The notes beneath the pieces were generated by a model. The model did no database searches. It was not told the origin of the DNA and worked only from the letters and a program-made list of their open reading frames with translations. Of a stretch of 64,000 nucleotides of DNA, positions 41,148-51,216 are shown one piece after another (position 1 is the first letter of the stretch; every line of letters begins with the position of its first letter). The stretch lies in the NCBI RefSeq assembly GCF_039975415.1, contig NZ_JBDWHD010000004.1; one strand, written 5' to 3'. The translations under genes and the position numbers were made by a program. The stretch comes from Ascidiaceihabitans sp039975415 (GTDB lineage Bacteria > Pseudomonadota > Alphaproteobacteria > Rhodobacterales > Rhodobacteraceae).

Positions 41148-43244
41148 ATGGAAACCACTATCCTTTTCGCGCCACTTGTTGGTGCCCTTCTATGTGGCTT
41201 TGGTTGGCGCGTTTTTGGCGAGGCCGCAGCAATGTGGATCGCAACCGGCTTTCTGTTTCTGGCCGCGACACTGTCGTGGGTTGTTTTCCTGACGTTCGAC
41301 GGTGCCACACAGCAAATCGAGATCCTGCGCTTTATCCAAAGCGGTTTGCTTGACACGTCTTGGGCGATCCGCCTCGATCGTTTGACGGCGATCATGCTGA
41401 TCGTGATCACAACGGTTTCGGCGCTGGTGCACCTTTATTCCTTTGGATATATGGCCAACGATCCGCAGTGGCGTGATGGCGAAAGCTACAAACCACGCTT
41501 TTTTGCCTATCTGTCGTTCTTTACCTTTGCGATGTTGATGCTGGTGACGGCTGACAACTTGCTGCAGCTGTTCTTTGGCTGGGAAGGTGTGGGCGTCGCT
41601 TCCTATTTGCTGATTGGCTTCTACTACCGCAAACCGACTGCGAACGCCGCGGCGATTAAGGCGTTTGTAGTGAACCGGGTTGGCGATTTCGGCTTCTTGC
41701 TGGCCATCTTCGCGCTGTATTTCATGACGCAAAGCATCAGCTTTGACCAAGTGTTCGCAGCCGTCCCAGATTTGGCCGAGCAGCAACTGACCTTCTTGTG
41801 GCGCGATTGGAACGCCGCCAACGTGATTGCGTTCTTGTTGTTTGTCGGTGCGATGGGCAAATCGGCCCAGTTGTTCCTGCACACTTGGTTGCCAGACGCG
41901 ATGGAGGGGCCGACGCCTGTGTCTGCCTTGATCCACGCCGCAACCATGGTCACCGCCGGTGTGTTTCTGGTTTGCCGCATGTCGCCGTTGATGGAATTTG
42001 CCCCTGAGGCGATGATGTTTGTCACCGTCATAGGTGCGACGACAGCGTTTTTTGCTGCAACTGTTGGGTTGGTTCAAACCGACATCAAACGCGTGATCGC
42101 GTATTCGACCTGCTCACAGCTGGGTTACATGTTCGTGGCCGCTGGCGTCGGAATGTATTCCGCGGCCATGTTCCACCTGTTCACACACGCGTTCTTCAAG
42201 GCGATGCTGTTCCTGGGGGCGGGGTCGGTGATCCATGCCATGCACCACGAACAGGACATGACCAACTACGGCGGTTTGCGCAAAAAGATCCCGTGGACTT
42301 TCCGTGCGATGATGGTCGGTACATTGGCGATCACCGGTGTTGGTATTCCGCTGACGCATTACGGTTTCGCGGGCTTCTTGTCTAAAGATGCCATCATCGA
42401 AAGCGCCTATGCGGGTGGGTCGTCTTATGGCTTCTGGCTGCTTGTGATCGCGGCTGCCATGACGTCGTTCTATTCTTGGCGCCTGATGTTCCTGACGTTC
42501 TACGGTGAAGCGCGCGGCGACAAGCACACCCATGAGCATGCGCATGAAAGCCCGATGGTGATGCTGATCCCACTTGGAGTTCTAAGCCTTGGTGCGATCT
42601 TTGCGGGCATGATCTGGTTCAAGCCGTTTTTCGGGCACACAAATTACGTCGCCGATTTTTACGGCATCCCTTACGAAGAAGCGGCCTCGCATGGCGACAC
42701 CAAGGTCGAGGGCGCCGAAGAAGATCACGGTAACGCAGGGTCACACGGCGACGAAAAAGCCGAACACCACTATGCGTTTGCAGGGGCACCCGGGGAAGGG
42801 GCCTTGTACTTTGCCCCTGACAATACAGTGCTGGATGATGCACACAATGTGCCGCCTTGGGTCAAAGTATCGCCGTTTGTCGCGATGCTTGGCGGCTTTG
42901 TCATGGCGATGTGGTTCTATATCTGGAACCCGACGCTGCCGGGCCGTTTGGCCGAAAACCAGCGCCCGTTGTATTTGTTCTTCAAGAACAAATGGTACTT
43001 TGACGAACTTTACAATGTGGTGTTTGTCGGTCCGGCCAAAGCCATCGGACGGTTCTTGTGGAAGCGTGGCGACGGAAACGTCATTGACGGCGGCCTCAAC
43101 GGCATCGCTATGGGGATCATCCCGTTCTTCACGCGCCTCGCGGGACGTGCGCAATCGGGTTACATTTTCACTTACGCCTTCGCCATGGTGATCGGCATCG
43201 CAGCACTCGTCACATGGATGACGCTCAGCGGAGGAGCGCACTGA
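41148..43244 (+). CDS. nuoL: NADH-quinone oxidoreductase subunit L
   Basis: Distal antiporter-like proton-pumping subunit, 698 residues. The conserved Glu lies in LLQLFFGWEGVGVASYLLIGFYY (core FFGWEGVGVASYLL, about 142-155), the Lys in GAMGKSAQLFLHTWLPDAMEGPTPVSALIHAATMV (core KSAQLFLHTWLPDAMEG), and a later Lys in HAFFKAMLFLGAGSV. Between the later membrane helices there are two His-rich, acidic stretches (DNA 42520-42550 and 42690-42780) that lengthen the polar loop before the last part. The C-terminus holds the long amphipathic helix and anchor. Overlaps nuoM by one base. Confidence 0.97.
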   Translation: METTILFAPLVGALLCGFGWRVFGEAAAMWIATGFLFLAATLSWVVFLTFDGATQQIEILRFIQSGLLDTSWAIRLDRLTAIMLIVITTVSALVHLYSFGYMANDPQWRDGESYKPRFFAYLSFFTFAMLMLVTADNLLQLFFGWEGVGVASYLLIGFYYRKPTANAAAIKAFVVNRVGDFGFLLAIFALYFMTQSISFDQVFAAVPDLAEQQLTFLWRDWNAANVIAFLLFVGAMGKSAQLFLHTWLPDAMEGPTPVSALIHAATMVTAGVFLVCRMSPLMEFAPEAMMFVTVIGATTAFFAATVGLVQTDIKRVIAYSTCSQLGYMFVAAGVGMYSAAMFHLFTHAFFKAMLFLGAGSVIHAMHHEQDMTNYGGLRKKIPWTFRAMMVGTLAITGVGIPLTHYGFAGFLSKDAIIESAYAGGSSYGFWLLVIAAAMTSFYSWRLMFLTFYGEARGDKHTHEHAHESPMVMLIPLGVLSLGAIFAGMIWFKPFFGHTNYVADFYGIPYEEAASHGDTKVEGAEEDHGNAGSHGDEKAEHHYAFAGAPGEGALYFAPDNTVLDDAHNVPPWVKVSPFVAMLGGFVMAMWFYIWNPTLPGRLAENQRPLYLFFKNKWYFDELYNVVFVGPAKAIGRFLWKRGDGNVIDGGLNGIAMGIIPFFTRLAGRAQSGYIFTYAFAMVIGIAALVTWMTLSGGAH

Positions 43245-44785
43245 TGGATAACCTTCTTTCCATTGTCACCTTTATCCCGGCTCTTGCAGCTTTGATTTTG
43301 GCCGTGTTTTTACGCGGAGACGATGCAGCCGCCAATCGCAACGCCAAGATGGCTGCGATGTTTGCGACTTCGGCCACATTTGTTGTGTCTTTGTTTATCC
43401 TGTTCGGTTTCGATGTGAACGACACCGGCTTCCAGTTTGTCGAACAGGCCGACTGGCTGATGGGGCTGCAATACAAAATGGGCGTCGATGGCATCAGTTT
43501 GTTGTTTGTGATGCTGACGACATTTATGATGCCACTGGTCATTGCCGCATCTTGGAATGTTGAAAGCCGCGTCAAGGAATACATGATTGCATTCTTGCTG
43601 CTTGAGACACTGATGCTGGGCGTGTTTATGGCGTTGGATCTGGTTCTGTTTTACCTCTTCTTTGAGGCAGGTTTGATCCCGATGTTCCTGATCATCGGTA
43701 TTTGGGGCGGGGCGAACCGTGTGTATGCCAGCTTTAAGTTTTTCCTATACACATTCTTTGGCTCTGTTTTGATGCTGGTCGCGATGGTCGGCATGTACGC
43801 CGATGCCCAGACCACAGACATCACAGTGCTGTTGAACCATGAATTCGCATTTGAGACATTCAGCATTCTGGGTGTGCAGATTGTGGGCGGGCTACAGACG
43901 CTGTTGTTCTTGGCGTTTTTTGCAAGTTTTGCAGTCAAAATGCCGATGTGGCCGGTGCACACTTGGCTGCCGGATGCGCACGTCCAAGCGCCAACCGCGG
44001 GCTCGGTCGTGTTGGCTGCGATCTTGTTGAAAATGGGCGGCTACGGCTTCTTGCGTTTCTCCTTGCCAATGTTCCCTGTAGGGTCTGACGTATTGTCGCC
44101 ATTGGTGCTGTGGATGTCGGCCATTGCCATCGTCTACACATCGTTGGTTGCTTTGGTGCAAGACGATATGAAAAAGCTGATTGCCTATTCATCGGTCGCG
44201 CACATGGGGTTCGTGACCATGGGGATTTTTGCGGCCAACCAGCAAGGTATTGATGGCGCGATTTTCCAGATGATCAGCCACGGCTTTATCTCGGGCGCGC
44301 TGTTTTTGTGTGTTGGTGTTATTTACGACCGGATGCACACCCGCGACATCGACGCCTATGGCGGGCTGGTGAACCGGATGCCTGCGTATGCGATGATCTT
44401 TATGCTGTTCACCATGGCCAATGTCGGCTTGCCGGGCACGTCCGGGTTTGTCGGTGAATTTCTGACGCTGATGGCTGTGTTCCAAGTGAACACCTGGGTG
44501 GCTTTGGTGGCGACAACCGGCGTCATCTTTTCGGCGGCCTATGCGTTGTGGTTGTACCGCCGCGTGGTGATGGGGGACCTGATCAAGGAAAGCTTGAAAT
44601 CGATCACGGATATGACGACCCGTGAACGTATGATATTTGCACCGCTGGTGGTCATGACCCTGTTGCTTGGGGTTTATCCTGCACTTGTGTTGGACATCAT
44701 CGGGCCATCTGTGGCCGCTCTGGTTACGAATTACGATACGGCACTGGCCGCGGCGGATGCTGCAAGCCAGATGGCCTCAAACTAA
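43244..44785 (+). CDS. nuoM: NADH-quinone oxidoreductase subunit M
   Basis: Second antiporter-like subunit, 513 residues, about 14 membrane segments. FYLFFEAGLIPMFLIIGIWG (about 131-150) has the conserved Glu, KMPMWPVHTWLPDAHVQAPT (about 233-252) the Lys and TWLPDAH motif, and KLIAYSSVAHMGFV the next helix break. Start ATG 43244 is fixed by the TGATG overlap with nuoL. Confidence 0.97.
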   Translation: MDNLLSIVTFIPALAALILAVFLRGDDAAANRNAKMAAMFATSATFVVSLFILFGFDVNDTGFQFVEQADWLMGLQYKMGVDGISLLFVMLTTFMMPLVIAASWNVESRVKEYMIAFLLLETLMLGVFMALDLVLFYLFFEAGLIPMFLIIGIWGGANRVYASFKFFLYTFFGSVLMLVAMVGMYADAQTTDITVLLNHEFAFETFSILGVQIVGGLQTLLFLAFFASFAVKMPMWPVHTWLPDAHVQAPTAGSVVLAAILLKMGGYGFLRFSLPMFPVGSDVLSPLVLWMSAIAIVYTSLVALVQDDMKKLIAYSSVAHMGFVTMGIFAANQQGIDGAIFQMISHGFISGALFLCVGVIYDRMHTRDIDAYGGLVNRMPAYAMIFMLFTMANVGLPGTSGFVGEFLTLMAVFQVNTWVALVATTGVIFSAAYALWLYRRVVMGDLIKESLKSITDMTTRERMIFAPLVVMTLLLGVYPALVLDIIGPSVAALVTNYDTALAAADAASQMASN

Positions 44786-44799
44786 AAGGAGCGGGGCAT

Positions 44800-46245
44800 A
44801 TGTCCGCTGATCTGAGCATTATCCTGCCTGAAATCCTGTTGTCGCTGTTTGCGATGCTGGGCTTGCTTGGCGCGGTTTACACTGGAAAAGACGGCATGGC
44901 GTCAGCCCTTGTTTGGGCGACGGCCGTGGCCATGACAGCCTTTGGGGTCTGGATCGGGTTGACAGGGCAGGGCGTCAATGTGGCCTTTGGAGGCATGTTC
45001 GTTGAAGATGGCTTTGCACGTTTTTCCAAGGTGATGATTTTGCTGTCAGCGGCGGCTGTGCTGATCATGTCTGAAGGCTATATGAAAGCACGCGGGCTGT
45101 TGCGCTTTGAGTATCCGGTTCTGGTCGCGCTCAGCGTTGTGGGCATGATGGTTATGGTGTCGGCGGGTGATTTGATGGCGCTTTACATGGGGTTGGAACT
45201 GCAATCCTTGGCGCTTTATGTCATTGCGTCTTTGCGTCGGGATTCCGTACGCTCGACCGAGGCCGGCTTGAAGTATTTCGTTCTGGGGGCGTTGTCGTCG
45301 GGGTTACTGTTGTACGGTGCCTCCCTGATATATGGCTATGCTGGCACGACGCTGTTTTCCGGCATTGCCCAAACCGCTGTGCACGGTGAAGTGTCGCTTG
45401 GGTTGTTGTTTGGCTTGATCTTCCTGATTTCCGGTTTGGCTTTCAAAGTGTCCGCTGTGCCGTTCCACATGTGGACCCCCGATGTCTACGAAGGGGCGCC
45501 GACGCCGATCACAGCATTTTTTGCCACAGCCCCGAAAGTTGCGGCCATCGCGTTGTTCGCCCGCGTGATGCATGACGCCTTTGGCCTTGCGGTCCAAGAC
45601 TGGAGCCAGGTAATCGCGCTTTTGTCTGTGTTGTCGATGTTGCTGGGGGCGATCGCAGCGATTGGTCAAACCAACATCAAGCGCCTTATGGCCTATTCAT
45701 CAATCGCACACATGGGCTACGCGTTGATCGGACTGGCGGCAGGCACGGCATTGGGTGTTCAGGCGATGCTGGTTTACATGGCAATCTACGTGACGATGAA
45801 CATCGGCACCTTCGCCTTCATTCTGATGATGGAACGCGACGGACAACCGGTCACAGACATCGCGGCCCTGAACCAGCTTGCGAAACGTGAACCGGGCAAA
45901 GCACTTGCCATGTTGGTTTTGCTGTTTTCACTGGCTGGTGTGCCGCCCATGCTTGGGTTCTTCGCCAAGTTTGGCGTGTGGCAAGCGGGTGTGGACGCGG
46001 GATTGGTCTGGCTGGTTGTGGTCAGTGCGGTGGCGTCCGCCATCGGTGCATATTATTATCTGCGTATTGTGTTCTTTATGTATTTTGGGGCAGAAAACGG
46101 CGGTATCGAAATGCGCGGATCACGCAGGCTTTGGGTCTTTTTGATGGGCGGAGCATTTATCATCGGTGTGGCATGGGTGCCCGGTGTGAATATGTTCGGC
46201 ATCGAAAGCATCGCGAACGTTGCGGCTGTATCACTTGTTAAATAA
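44800..46245 (+). CDS. nuoN: NADH-quinone oxidoreductase subunit N
   Basis: Third antiporter-like subunit, 481 residues. ALYMGLELQSLALYVIASLRR (core YMGLELQSLALYVIASL) with the conserved Glu, FKVSAVPFHMWTPDVYEGAPTP (core KVSAVPFHMWTPDVYEG) with the Lys, and KRLMAYSSIAHMGYAL are diagnostic. GGAGCGGGG precedes the ATG. Last complex I subunit; the transcript probably continues into birA after a 39-base gap. Confidence 0.97.
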   Translation: MSADLSIILPEILLSLFAMLGLLGAVYTGKDGMASALVWATAVAMTAFGVWIGLTGQGVNVAFGGMFVEDGFARFSKVMILLSAAAVLIMSEGYMKARGLLRFEYPVLVALSVVGMMVMVSAGDLMALYMGLELQSLALYVIASLRRDSVRSTEAGLKYFVLGALSSGLLLYGASLIYGYAGTTLFSGIAQTAVHGEVSLGLLFGLIFLISGLAFKVSAVPFHMWTPDVYEGAPTPITAFFATAPKVAAIALFARVMHDAFGLAVQDWSQVIALLSVLSMLLGAIAAIGQTNIKRLMAYSSIAHMGYALIGLAAGTALGVQAMLVYMAIYVTMNIGTFAFILMMERDGQPVTDIAALNQLAKREPGKALAMLVLLFSLAGVPPMLGFFAKFGVWQAGVDAGLVWLVVVSAVASAIGAYYYLRIVFFMYFGAENGGIEMRGSRRLWVFLMGGAFIIGVAWVPGVNMFGIESIANVAAVSLVK

Positions 46246-46284
46246 TCGACCCTTCGGGGAAGATTTATCAAACGAGGTAAAACC

Positions 46285-47034
46285 ATGAGCGGATGGCCGG
46301 ACGGATATGGACGGCGCATTATGGCATCCGTGGATTCCACTTTGTCTGAAGCCGCGCGTATTGCACCTGAAATTGCGGGCCCTGAATGGATTCTCGCGCA
46401 CACGCAAACCGCTGCGCGGGGCAGACGGGGGCGGGCATGGTCTGCGCCTACGGGCAACTTTTCAGCGACATTGGTGCTGCCGGTTGCAGAACCTGCGCAA
46501 CACGCAGCATTGCGTTCCTTTGTGGCTTCTTTGGCGTTGTATGATGCGTTTGTCGCGGTCAGCGGACAAAGTGCAGCGTTTGCGCTGAAATGGCCCAACG
46601 ACGTATTGCTGCGCGGCGGTAAGGTCGCAGGCATTCTGCTGGAAAGCGCAGGGCAAGGACATGTGCTGTCGCATTTGGCGATTGGCATCGGTGTGAACCT
46701 TGCCGCGGCCCCCAGTGTTCAGGACGTCGAAGCAGGCGCCGTGCCGCCTGTCGCGTTGCGGACCACCTTGGGGATCGATGTCACCCCGGAAGCCTTTCTT
46801 GATGCGCTGGCTGTGGCTTATGCAAACTATGAAACCCAATTTCGGGATTTTGGTTTCGCCCCCATCCGCACGGCATGGATGCAAAAAGCGGCCCGTCTTA
46901 ATGAAATGATCCGCGCGCGTACTGCACGTGAAGAATGGCACGGTATCTTTCGAGAGGTGGATGCTGATGGCCAACTTGTTCTAGAGACAGCCAAAGGCCG
47001 GATCAGCGTGCCTGCGGCGGACGTCTATTTCTAA
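46285..47034 (+). CDS. birA: Biotin--[acetyl-CoA-carboxylase] ligase, no DNA-binding domain
   Basis: Attaches biotin to carrier proteins such as AccB and, in this genome, MccA. 249 residues of the monofunctional class without the N-terminal helix-turn-helix of E. coli BirA, so it is not a repressor. TQTAARGRRGRAWSAPTGNF (about 37-56) is the biotinyl-AMP loop (usual GRGRxGR), FALKWPNDVLL (about 97-107) has the catalytic Lys, and LAIGIGVNL the next strand. The gene order nuoN-birA-coaX-rnj is common in alphaproteobacteria. Confidence 0.95.
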   Translation: MSGWPDGYGRRIMASVDSTLSEAARIAPEIAGPEWILAHTQTAARGRRGRAWSAPTGNFSATLVLPVAEPAQHAALRSFVASLALYDAFVAVSGQSAAFALKWPNDVLLRGGKVAGILLESAGQGHVLSHLAIGIGVNLAAAPSVQDVEAGAVPPVALRTTLGIDVTPEAFLDALAVAYANYETQFRDFGFAPIRTAWMQKAARLNEMIRARTAREEWHGIFREVDADGQLVLETAKGRISVPAADVYF

Positions 47035-47046
47035 GGGAGAAACCTT

Positions 47047-47820
47047 ATGCTTTTGGCGATTGATTGTGGTAATACCAATACGGTGTTTTCGATCTGGGAC
47101 GGCGAGGCGTTTATCGGCACTTGGCGCACGGCCACGGAATGGCAACGCACGGCGGATCAATACTATGTCTGGCTTAGCACTTTGATGAAATTCCAGAACA
47201 TTGAGGTCGAAATCACCGACGTCATTGTGTCTTCGACGGTGCCGCGCGTGGTCTTCAATTTGCGCGTTCTGGCGGACAGGTACTTTAACACGCGTCCCAT
47301 TGTGGTGGGCAAGCCAGACTGTTTGCTGCCTGTGGACGTGCGCGTTGATGCTGGTACAGCCGTGGGACCGGACCGGTTGGTCAACACGGTGGCCGGGTTC
47401 GACCTATATGGCGGGGACCTGATTATGGTCGATTTTGGCACCGCCACGACCTTTGATGTTGTTGCCACAGATGGGGCTTACGTGGGTGGTGTCATTGCAC
47501 CAGGCGTGAACCTAAGCCTTGAGGCACTTCACCAGGCAGCGGCCGCTTTGCCCCACGTAGATATTTCCAAACCGCAGGCTGTTGTTGGCACCAATACTGT
47601 GGCCTGTATGCAGTCTGGTGTCTTTTGGGGTTACGTGGGCCTCGTTAAAGAGATATGTGCGCGCATAAAGGCGGAGCGCGACCGGGATATGAAAGTGATC
47701 TCGACCGGCGGGCTGGCACCATTGTTCCAGCAATCCCAAGCGCTTTTTGATGACTTTCAAGATGATTTGACGATGCACGGACTGACCGTGATCCATCGAT
47801 ACAACAAGGAAAATAACTGA
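47047..47820 (+). CDS. coaX: Type III pantothenate kinase
   Basis: First step of coenzyme A synthesis, phosphorylation of pantothenate; ASKHA-fold, 257 residues. Phosphate-binding LLAIDCGNTNTVFSIWDG (about 2-19), VGPDRLVNTVAGFDLYGGD (about 99-117; the Asp before Arg is catalytic) and MVDFGTATTFDVV (adenosine side). Encoded between birA and rnj with gaps of 12 and 3 bases, evidently in one transcript. CoaX needs a monovalent cation and is not inhibited by CoA in known members. Confidence 0.95.
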   Translation: MLLAIDCGNTNTVFSIWDGEAFIGTWRTATEWQRTADQYYVWLSTLMKFQNIEVEITDVIVSSTVPRVVFNLRVLADRYFNTRPIVVGKPDCLLPVDVRVDAGTAVGPDRLVNTVAGFDLYGGDLIMVDFGTATTFDVVATDGAYVGGVIAPGVNLSLEALHQAAAALPHVDISKPQAVVGTNTVACMQSGVFWGYVGLVKEICARIKAERDRDMKVISTGGLAPLFQQSQALFDDFQDDLTMHGLTVIHRYNKENN

Positions 47821-47823
47821 CTT

Positions 47824-49491
47824 ATGAGCAGTGAACGATTGATTTATCTGCCCCTTGGCGGGGCGGGCGAAATTGGCATGAATGCCTATGTTTATGGCTA
47901 CGGGAAACCCGATCAGGAACGCCTGATCGTTGTGGATCTGGGCGTGACCTTCCCGGATATGGACGGGACCCCGGGGGTGGATCTGATCCTGCCCGATGTG
48001 ACATGGCTGGAAGAACGGCGCGACCGGATTGAAGCCATCTTTGTGACACACGCCCATGAAGACCACGTCGGCGCGGTTGCACATACTTACAAAAGCTTAG
48101 GCGCCCCGATCTATGCCCGTGCCTTTACTGCGAACATCGCAAGGCGTAAAATGTCCGAACACGGCCACCCCGATGACGCGGTGACAGTTATGGGCGCTTG
48201 GCCAGAGCAACGCGACTTCGGCCCGTTCAAAGTCGGCTTCTTGCCAATCTCGCATTCCATCCCGGAAAGTGGTGCGTTGGTCATCGACAGCCCGTCGGGC
48301 CGCGTGATCCACAGCGGGGACTTCAAACTGGATAAAACCCCTGTTGTGGGCGAAGCCTTTGACCCCGATCTGTGGGCCGAGGTCTGCAAGGGGGGCGTCA
48401 AAGCGCTGGTCTGCGACAGCACCAATGTGTTCTCTCCTGTCGCGGGGCGCTCGGAAATCACAGTGGGCCCCGAGATCGAAAAGCTGGTGAAGTCGGCCTC
48501 CGGTATGGTGGTGGCCACAACATTTGCGTCCAACGTCGCACGCGTCAAAACACTGGCGGATGCTGCCGAACGGGCAGGGCGTTCCATTGTGCTGCTTGGC
48601 CGTTCTATGCGGCGCATGATCGAGGCATCCATCGAGACGGGCGTTTTAAAAGACTTCCCGGCTGTTGTATCCACGGAAGACGCCAAGAACATTCCGCGCG
48701 AAAACCTGATGCTTTTGGTTACGGGATCGCAAGGCGAACGCCGCGCGGCGTCTGCGCAATTGGCACGTGGGAAATACATGGGATTGTCGATGAAAGAAGG
48801 CGACATGTTCCTGTTTTCATCCAAAACCATTCCAGGCAACGAACGCGGCGTGATCCGCATCATCAACGCGTTTTCCGAGATGGGGGTGGACGTGGTCGAC
48901 GACAGCTCTGGTTTGTACCACGTGTCGGGCCATGCCAACCGACCCGATCTGGAAGCGTTGCATGACATTGTGAAACCGCAAATTCTGGTGCCAATGCACG
49001 GTGAACACCGGCATCTGCGCGAACACGTGAAGATTGCCAAAGCCAAAGGCATGGCAGGTGTTTTGGCTGTCAACGGCATGATGATCGATTTGTCAGGCAA
49101 CGCGCCCACTGTCGCCGAATACATTGAAACGGGCCGGACATATCTGGATGGTTCGGTTCAAATTGGTGCATTGGACGGGGTTGTGCGTGATCGGATCCGG
49201 ATGGCGCTGAACGGTCATGTGGTTGTGACGCTGATCATTGATGACGAAGATGAGCCGTTGGGTGATCCATGGTGCGAACTGATGGGGTTGCCTGAAACAG
49301 GCAGCTCAAACAGTGCATTGGTTGACGTTCTGGAACATGATCTGGGGCAGTTTTTGGGGCGTGCAGACGCCAAAATCTTGCGTGACGATGACAAACTTGG
49401 CGAAGCGCTGCGTCGTGTTGTGCGCAACTCTGCGCAGGGCGAGATCGGCAAAAAACCTGAAGTCACAGTGGTGGTGTCGCGTCTGCATTGA
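47824..49491 (+). CDS. rnj: Ribonuclease J
   Basis: Metallo-beta-lactamase/beta-CASP RNase with 5'-3' exonuclease and endonuclease activity in rRNA maturation and mRNA decay, 555 residues. Zinc motif FVTHAHEDHVGAVAHTYK (core HAHEDH, about 77-82), HSIPESGALVIDSP, and HSGDFKLD are the metallo-lactamase motifs; VPMHGEHRHLREHVKIAK (core MHGEHRHLREH) is the beta-CASP His motif; a C-terminal domain follows. Ends before a bidirectional terminator. Confidence 0.95.
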   Translation: MSSERLIYLPLGGAGEIGMNAYVYGYGKPDQERLIVVDLGVTFPDMDGTPGVDLILPDVTWLEERRDRIEAIFVTHAHEDHVGAVAHTYKSLGAPIYARAFTANIARRKMSEHGHPDDAVTVMGAWPEQRDFGPFKVGFLPISHSIPESGALVIDSPSGRVIHSGDFKLDKTPVVGEAFDPDLWAEVCKGGVKALVCDSTNVFSPVAGRSEITVGPEIEKLVKSASGMVVATTFASNVARVKTLADAAERAGRSIVLLGRSMRRMIEASIETGVLKDFPAVVSTEDAKNIPRENLMLLVTGSQGERRAASAQLARGKYMGLSMKEGDMFLFSSKTIPGNERGVIRIINAFSEMGVDVVDDSSGLYHVSGHANRPDLEALHDIVKPQILVPMHGEHRHLREHVKIAKAKGMAGVLAVNGMMIDLSGNAPTVAEYIETGRTYLDGSVQIGALDGVVRDRIRMALNGHVVVTLIIDDEDEPLGDPWCELMGLPETGSSNSALVDVLEHDLGQFLGRADAKILRDDDKLGEALRRVVRNSAQGEIGKKPEVTVVVSRLH

Positions 49492-49515
49492 TGTGCAACA
49501 CGCTTAATCTAAACA

Positions 49516-49549
49516 AAAAAGGGGCGCAGCGATGGCTGCGCCCCTTTTT
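49516..49549. terminator. Bidirectional rho-independent terminator between rnj and the DEAD-box gene
   Basis: A perfect 15-base-pair stem, AAAAAGGGGCGCAGC and GCTGCGCCCCTTTTT with loop GATG, lies between the convergent stops at 49491 and 49571. It has a T run on each strand, so it can end transcription of rnj on the plus strand and of the helicase gene on the minus strand. Confidence 0.93.
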
Positions 49550-49570
49550 CAATTTCACGGGTCAAAAGCT

Positions 49571-51085
49571 CTATTGGCTTTCGTAACGCTCTGCAAAGCT
49601 TTGTTGAATGAACGTCGGTGTGTGATCGCCCAAGCCGACAACTTTGTTATGGTTGTTGGTGTGGCGGTTGTTGTTTTTGTCGTGATCACCCGAATTGGAA
49701 CGACCGCGCCCCCCCCTCGATCGGGATTGTTTCTGATCCGTTTCAGCCGGAGGCGTCTGTTCAGATTTAGCTGGCGCGGGTGTTTCAACGACTGCCGTAT
49801 CTTTCGGCGTTTCGTTCGCAGCTTCAGATTTTGCTGTGTCCGTTTTTTTTGATCTGCTGCGTGTGCGTTTCGGCTTTTCAGATGGTGCCGGTTTGTCATC
49901 CGCCGCAACGTCGGTTTCCACGGGCGTTTTGCCTTTGGACAGCGGGTTTTCCAAGCGCGGGATTTCTTTTTGGATCAGGCGCTCGATGTCTTCGAAGTTC
50001 TTTTCATCACGGGGAACACAGATCATGATGGCCTTGCCATCGCGCCCTGCACGACCCGTCCGTCCGATGCGGTGTACGTAGTCTTCTGCGTGACCGGGCA
50101 CGTCGAAGTTGAACACATGGCTAACGCTTGGCACGTCAAGCCCACGGGCGGCAACGTCAGAGGCACATAAGAAGCGTAATTCGCCGTTGCGGAACCCTTC
50201 CAGTGTCTTGGTACGCTGCGATTGGTCGAGATCCCCATGAATGGGCGCTGCATCATAGCCGTATTTCTTCAATGACTTAGCAACAATATCCACATCTGTT
50301 TTGCGGTTGCAGAAGATAATGGCGTTGGTGCATTTGTCGCCCTCGGCATCAATCAGCATCCGCAACGCTTTGCGCTTTTCTGTGGCTTCACGGTCTTTAC
50401 GTGACCCTTTGAACATGACCACGGCCTGTTCAATATTCTCCGAGGCCGTCGCTTGACGGGCCACTTCGACGCGTTCGGGGTTGGACAGGAACGTGTTTGT
50501 GATCCGTTCGATTTCAGGTGCCATCGTGGCCGAGAAAAACAGCGTTTGGCGGGTGAAAGGTGTCAATCCGAAGATACGTTCGATGTCAGGGATGAACCCC
50601 ATATCCAGCATCCGGTCGGCTTCATCGACAACCATGACTTTCACGTCGTTCAAGATCAGTTTGCCGCGCTCAAAATGGTCCAGAAGACGGCCCGGTGTGG
50701 CAATCAAAACGTCGACGCCTTTGTCAATCAGCGTGTCTTGTTCCTTGAACGACACGCCACCGATCAACAGCGCTTTGGTCAGTTTCACATGTTTGGCATA
50801 GGTGTCGAAGTTTTCGGCAACTTGTGCTGCCAATTCACGCGTTGGACACAGCACCAAAGATCGCGGCATACGTGCACGGGCACGGCCACGTGCAAGCATG
50901 GTTATCAAAGGCAAAGTAAAGCTGGCGGTTTTGCCGGTGCCGGTTTGGGCGATGCCCAGAACGTCGCGCCCTTCCAGGGCCGGTGGGATTGCCCCGGCTT
51001 GAATGGGGGTCGGGCTTTCATAGCCTGCTTCGTCAATGGCTTTGAGAACCTTAGGGTTCAGGTTCAGATCAGAAAATTTTGTCAT
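49571..51085 (-). CDS. rhlE: DEAD-box ATP-dependent RNA helicase, RhlE-type
   Basis: 504 residues. Motif Q FSDLNLNPKVLKAIDEAGYESPTPIQ (core GYESPTPIQAGAIP), motif I AQTGTGKTASFTLP (Walker A), Ia PTRELAAQ, II VVDEADRMLDMGF, III SAT, V ARGLD and VI HRIGRTGRAGRDG are all seen. The last about 110 residues are basic and low complexity (Lys, Ser, Arg, Gly, Asn), a usual RNA-binding tail. ATG 51085 is the family start; upstream frame is open but not similar. Likely in ribosome assembly or RNA decay. Confidence 0.95.
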   Translation of the reverse strand: MTKFSDLNLNPKVLKAIDEAGYESPTPIQAGAIPPALEGRDVLGIAQTGTGKTASFTLPLITMLARGRARARMPRSLVLCPTRELAAQVAENFDTYAKHVKLTKALLIGGVSFKEQDTLIDKGVDVLIATPGRLLDHFERGKLILNDVKVMVVDEADRMLDMGFIPDIERIFGLTPFTRQTLFFSATMAPEIERITNTFLSNPERVEVARQATASENIEQAVVMFKGSRKDREATEKRKALRMLIDAEGDKCTNAIIFCNRKTDVDIVAKSLKKYGYDAAPIHGDLDQSQRTKTLEGFRNGELRFLCASDVAARGLDVPSVSHVFNFDVPGHAEDYVHRIGRTGRAGRDGKAIMICVPRDEKNFEDIERLIQKEIPRLENPLSKGKTPVETDVAADDKPAPSEKPKRTRSRSKKTDTAKSEAANETPKDTAVVETPAPAKSEQTPPAETDQKQSRSRGGRGRSNSGDHDKNNNRHTNNHNKVVGLGDHTPTFIQQSFAERYESQ

Positions 51086-51216
51086 GTACGTCCGTGGTTT
51101 GCGGACTACAATTTGGCCCGCGGCAGCAATAAATGTCGGCCCGCATGGCCCAAGAGGCGGCCCTATAGCCGCGACATGGAGGGGACTTAACAAAACCCCG
51201 CGGCAGGGTCAAACAA

